Positions 50,026 through 51,105 of a stretch of 51,105 bases of DNA are shown here, piece by piece (the first letter of the stretch is position 1; the number at the start of each line of letters is the position of its first letter). Origin of the DNA: Streptomyces sp. WAC06614. GTDB lineage: Bacteria; Actinomycetota; Actinomycetes; Streptomycetales; Streptomycetaceae. Location: assembly GCF_003949795.1 (NCBI RefSeq), contig NZ_RPRY01000011.1:1-51105 (forward strand), given 5' to 3'. The notes under the pieces were generated by a model that ran no database searches, was not told where the DNA came from, and saw nothing but the letters and a program-made list of their open reading frames with translations. Both the position numbers and the translations under genes were made by a program.

Positions 50026-51105
50026 ATGGACATACATGAGCATTTAGCCCCGGCGGGCCAGGCCCCGGACACACTCGGAGCGTCCGCGCTCCGCTGCTAC
50101 ACCCGCCTGCTCGAACAGGGGCCGACATCACCCACCGCCCTGGCCTCCCAACTCGGCCTGGACGAGGAGGACGTGCGCCGGGCCGTCACCGACCTGACCC
50201 GCCACCGCCTGGTGGCCAAGGATCCCGACGACCCGGGCCACGGCCCGCTGCGCGCGGTGAGCCCCTACACGGCCACCGCCGAGCTCGTGGGCCCGATGGA
50301 GAACGCCCTGCGCCGCCGCCTGGCCGCACTCGAACGCACCCGGGCCCGGCTCAGTTCGCTGATCCCCCTCTACGAGGAGACGTACCGGCGCGGCACCGAC
50401 ACCTCGGCCGTGGAACTGGTCGAGTCCCGCGACCGGGTCATGCTGCTGATCTCCGACGCCGCGGCCCGCTGCACCGAGGAGGTGCTCACCGTCCAGCCCG
50501 GCGGCGGCCGCCCGCCCGGCCACCTGGAACGCGCCCTGCCCCGGGACCTGGAGATGCTGCACCGCGGCGTACGACTGCACACCCTCTACCAACACACGGC
50601 GCGCTACAGCCCCGGGACCCAGGAGTACGTCCAGGCGGTCACCGCGGCCGGCGCGGAGGTCCGCACCCTCGGCGAACTGTTCGGCAAAATGGTCGTCTTC
50701 GACCGCACCACCGCGTTCCTGCCGGCCTGGGACAACCCCGACGCGGCCGTCGTCCTGCGCGAACCCTCCGCCGTCGCCTTCCTCCGCTCGGTCTTCGCCA
50801 CCGCCTGGAGCCTCGCCGAACCCTTCGCCGCCTCCTACACGGCCGCCACCGCGACCCAGCTCCAGGACACCATCGCGGCCCACCTGGCCAGCGGCGCCAA
50901 GGACGAGCTGATCGCCCGCCGCCTGGGCATGTCCCTGCGCACCTGCCGGCGCCACATCGCCGACCTGATGGACGATCTGGGCGCAGCCAGCCGCTTCCAG
51001 GCGGGCTACCTCCTCGCCCTCGGCACCCACCCTCACCCAGGCCCCCCGCCCCGCCCGGGCCCCACGCCCGGACCAGGCCAGGCCTGGCCTGGCCTCGCCT
51101 GCGGG
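50026..51105 (+). CDS. LuxR-type transcriptional regulator with TTA codon (partial)
   Basis: The reading frame starts at ATG 50026 (MDIHEHLAPAGQAPD) and is still open at the window end, 360 codons. It has an N-terminal TrmB-like winged helix (LRCYTRLLEQGPTSPTALAS, DVRRAVTDLTRHRLVAKD), a central sensor region and a C-terminal LuxR helix-turn-helix (DELIARRLGMSLRTCRRHIADLMDDLGAAS). Leu7 is encoded by TTA (50044-50046), the rarest codon in Streptomyces, so it probably depends on bldA tRNA. It is divergent from the secreted peptide gene. Confidence 0.88.
   Translation, partial: MDIHEHLAPAGQAPDTLGASALRCYTRLLEQGPTSPTALASQLGLDEEDVRRAVTDLTRHRLVAKDPDDPGHGPLRAVSPYTATAELVGPMENALRRRLAALERTRARLSSLIPLYEETYRRGTDTSAVELVESRDRVMLLISDAAARCTEEVLTVQPGGGRPPGHLERALPRDLEMLHRGVRLHTLYQHTARYSPGTQEYVQAVTAAGAEVRTLGELFGKMVVFDRTTAFLPAWDNPDAAVVLREPSAVAFLRSVFATAWSLAEPFAASYTAATATQLQDTIAAHLASGAKDELIARRLGMSLRTCRRHIADLMDDLGAASRFQAGYLLALGTHPHPGPPPRPGPTPGPGQAWPGLACG
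51073..51092 (+). repeat. 20-bp perfect palindrome near the window end
   Basis: CCAGGCCAGGCCTGGCCTGG reads the same on both strands. It lies within the still open LuxR frame in a Pro/Gly-coding tail. It could be part of a terminator just inside the gene end or a recombination-prone repeat. Confidence 0.85.

Overview
The window is high-GC actinobacterial chromosome and most likely Streptomyces. The signs are third-codon positions that are almost always G or C, frequent GTG and TTG starts, a Streptomyces-type SigE-family sigma factor, a DUF6126 protein, long secreted proteins with Ala-rich signal peptides, and two rare TTA (bldA-type) codons, one in an NRPS gene and one in a regulator. No rRNA, tRNA, CRISPR array or intact mobile element was seen.

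Layout. 0-7.7 kb: housekeeping and stress genes (HIT protein, DUF4241 protein, GNAT, a three-gene membrane/holin/DUF3618 operon, an EamA exporter with an upstream ArsR-type regulator). 8.0-15.7 kb: a compact biosynthetic operon made of a two-module NRPS (A-PCP-E-C-A-PCP, no thioesterase), an MbtH-like protein and a formyltransferase. 15.8-20.5 kb: cupin, alpha/beta hydrolase, PadR regulator and a leucine-rich-variant repeat protein. 20.7-28.6 kb: two secreted cyanophycinase-like (S51) peptidases around a polar amino acid ABC transporter, an M20 peptidase and an RpiR regulator, which together look like a scavenging locus for an Asp/Arg-type polymer or peptides. 28.7-34.6 kb: SnoaL-like protein, phosphoesterase, secreted PLC-like lectin protein, SigE-family sigma with a coupled membrane partner, and a Tat-exported beta-carbonic anhydrase. 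34.6-39.3 kb: two paralogous Cys-free ArsR regulators, PPOX, RsbW-like kinase, PhnA-type protein and a SulP transporter, with four copies of an identical operator architecture (TTGCA-N6-TGCAA).

40.2-46.8 kb holds the most unusual system. All genes are on the plus strand: a 28-codon peptide gene, YcaO, TfuA, a 16-codon peptide gene, an MFS exporter, then GTP cyclohydrolase I, a QueD-type 6-carboxytetrahydropterin synthase and a QueC-type PP-loop enzyme. It joins a thioamide-forming (YcaO/TfuA) module to most of the pre-queuosine (preQ0, 7-deazaguanine) pathway; the radical-SAM step (QueE) is not in the window. The product could be a thioamidated peptide linked to a deazapurine, or a sulfur-modified deazapurine; the sequence alone does not decide.

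46.8-48.1 kb is a graveyard of truncated genes (GNAT, MmyB-type regulator, NmrA-type protein, IS481 transposase). The end carries two paralogous secreted proteins, a 58-residue secreted peptide with two cysteines and a divergent LuxR-type regulator with a TTA codon; that regulator runs off the window edge.
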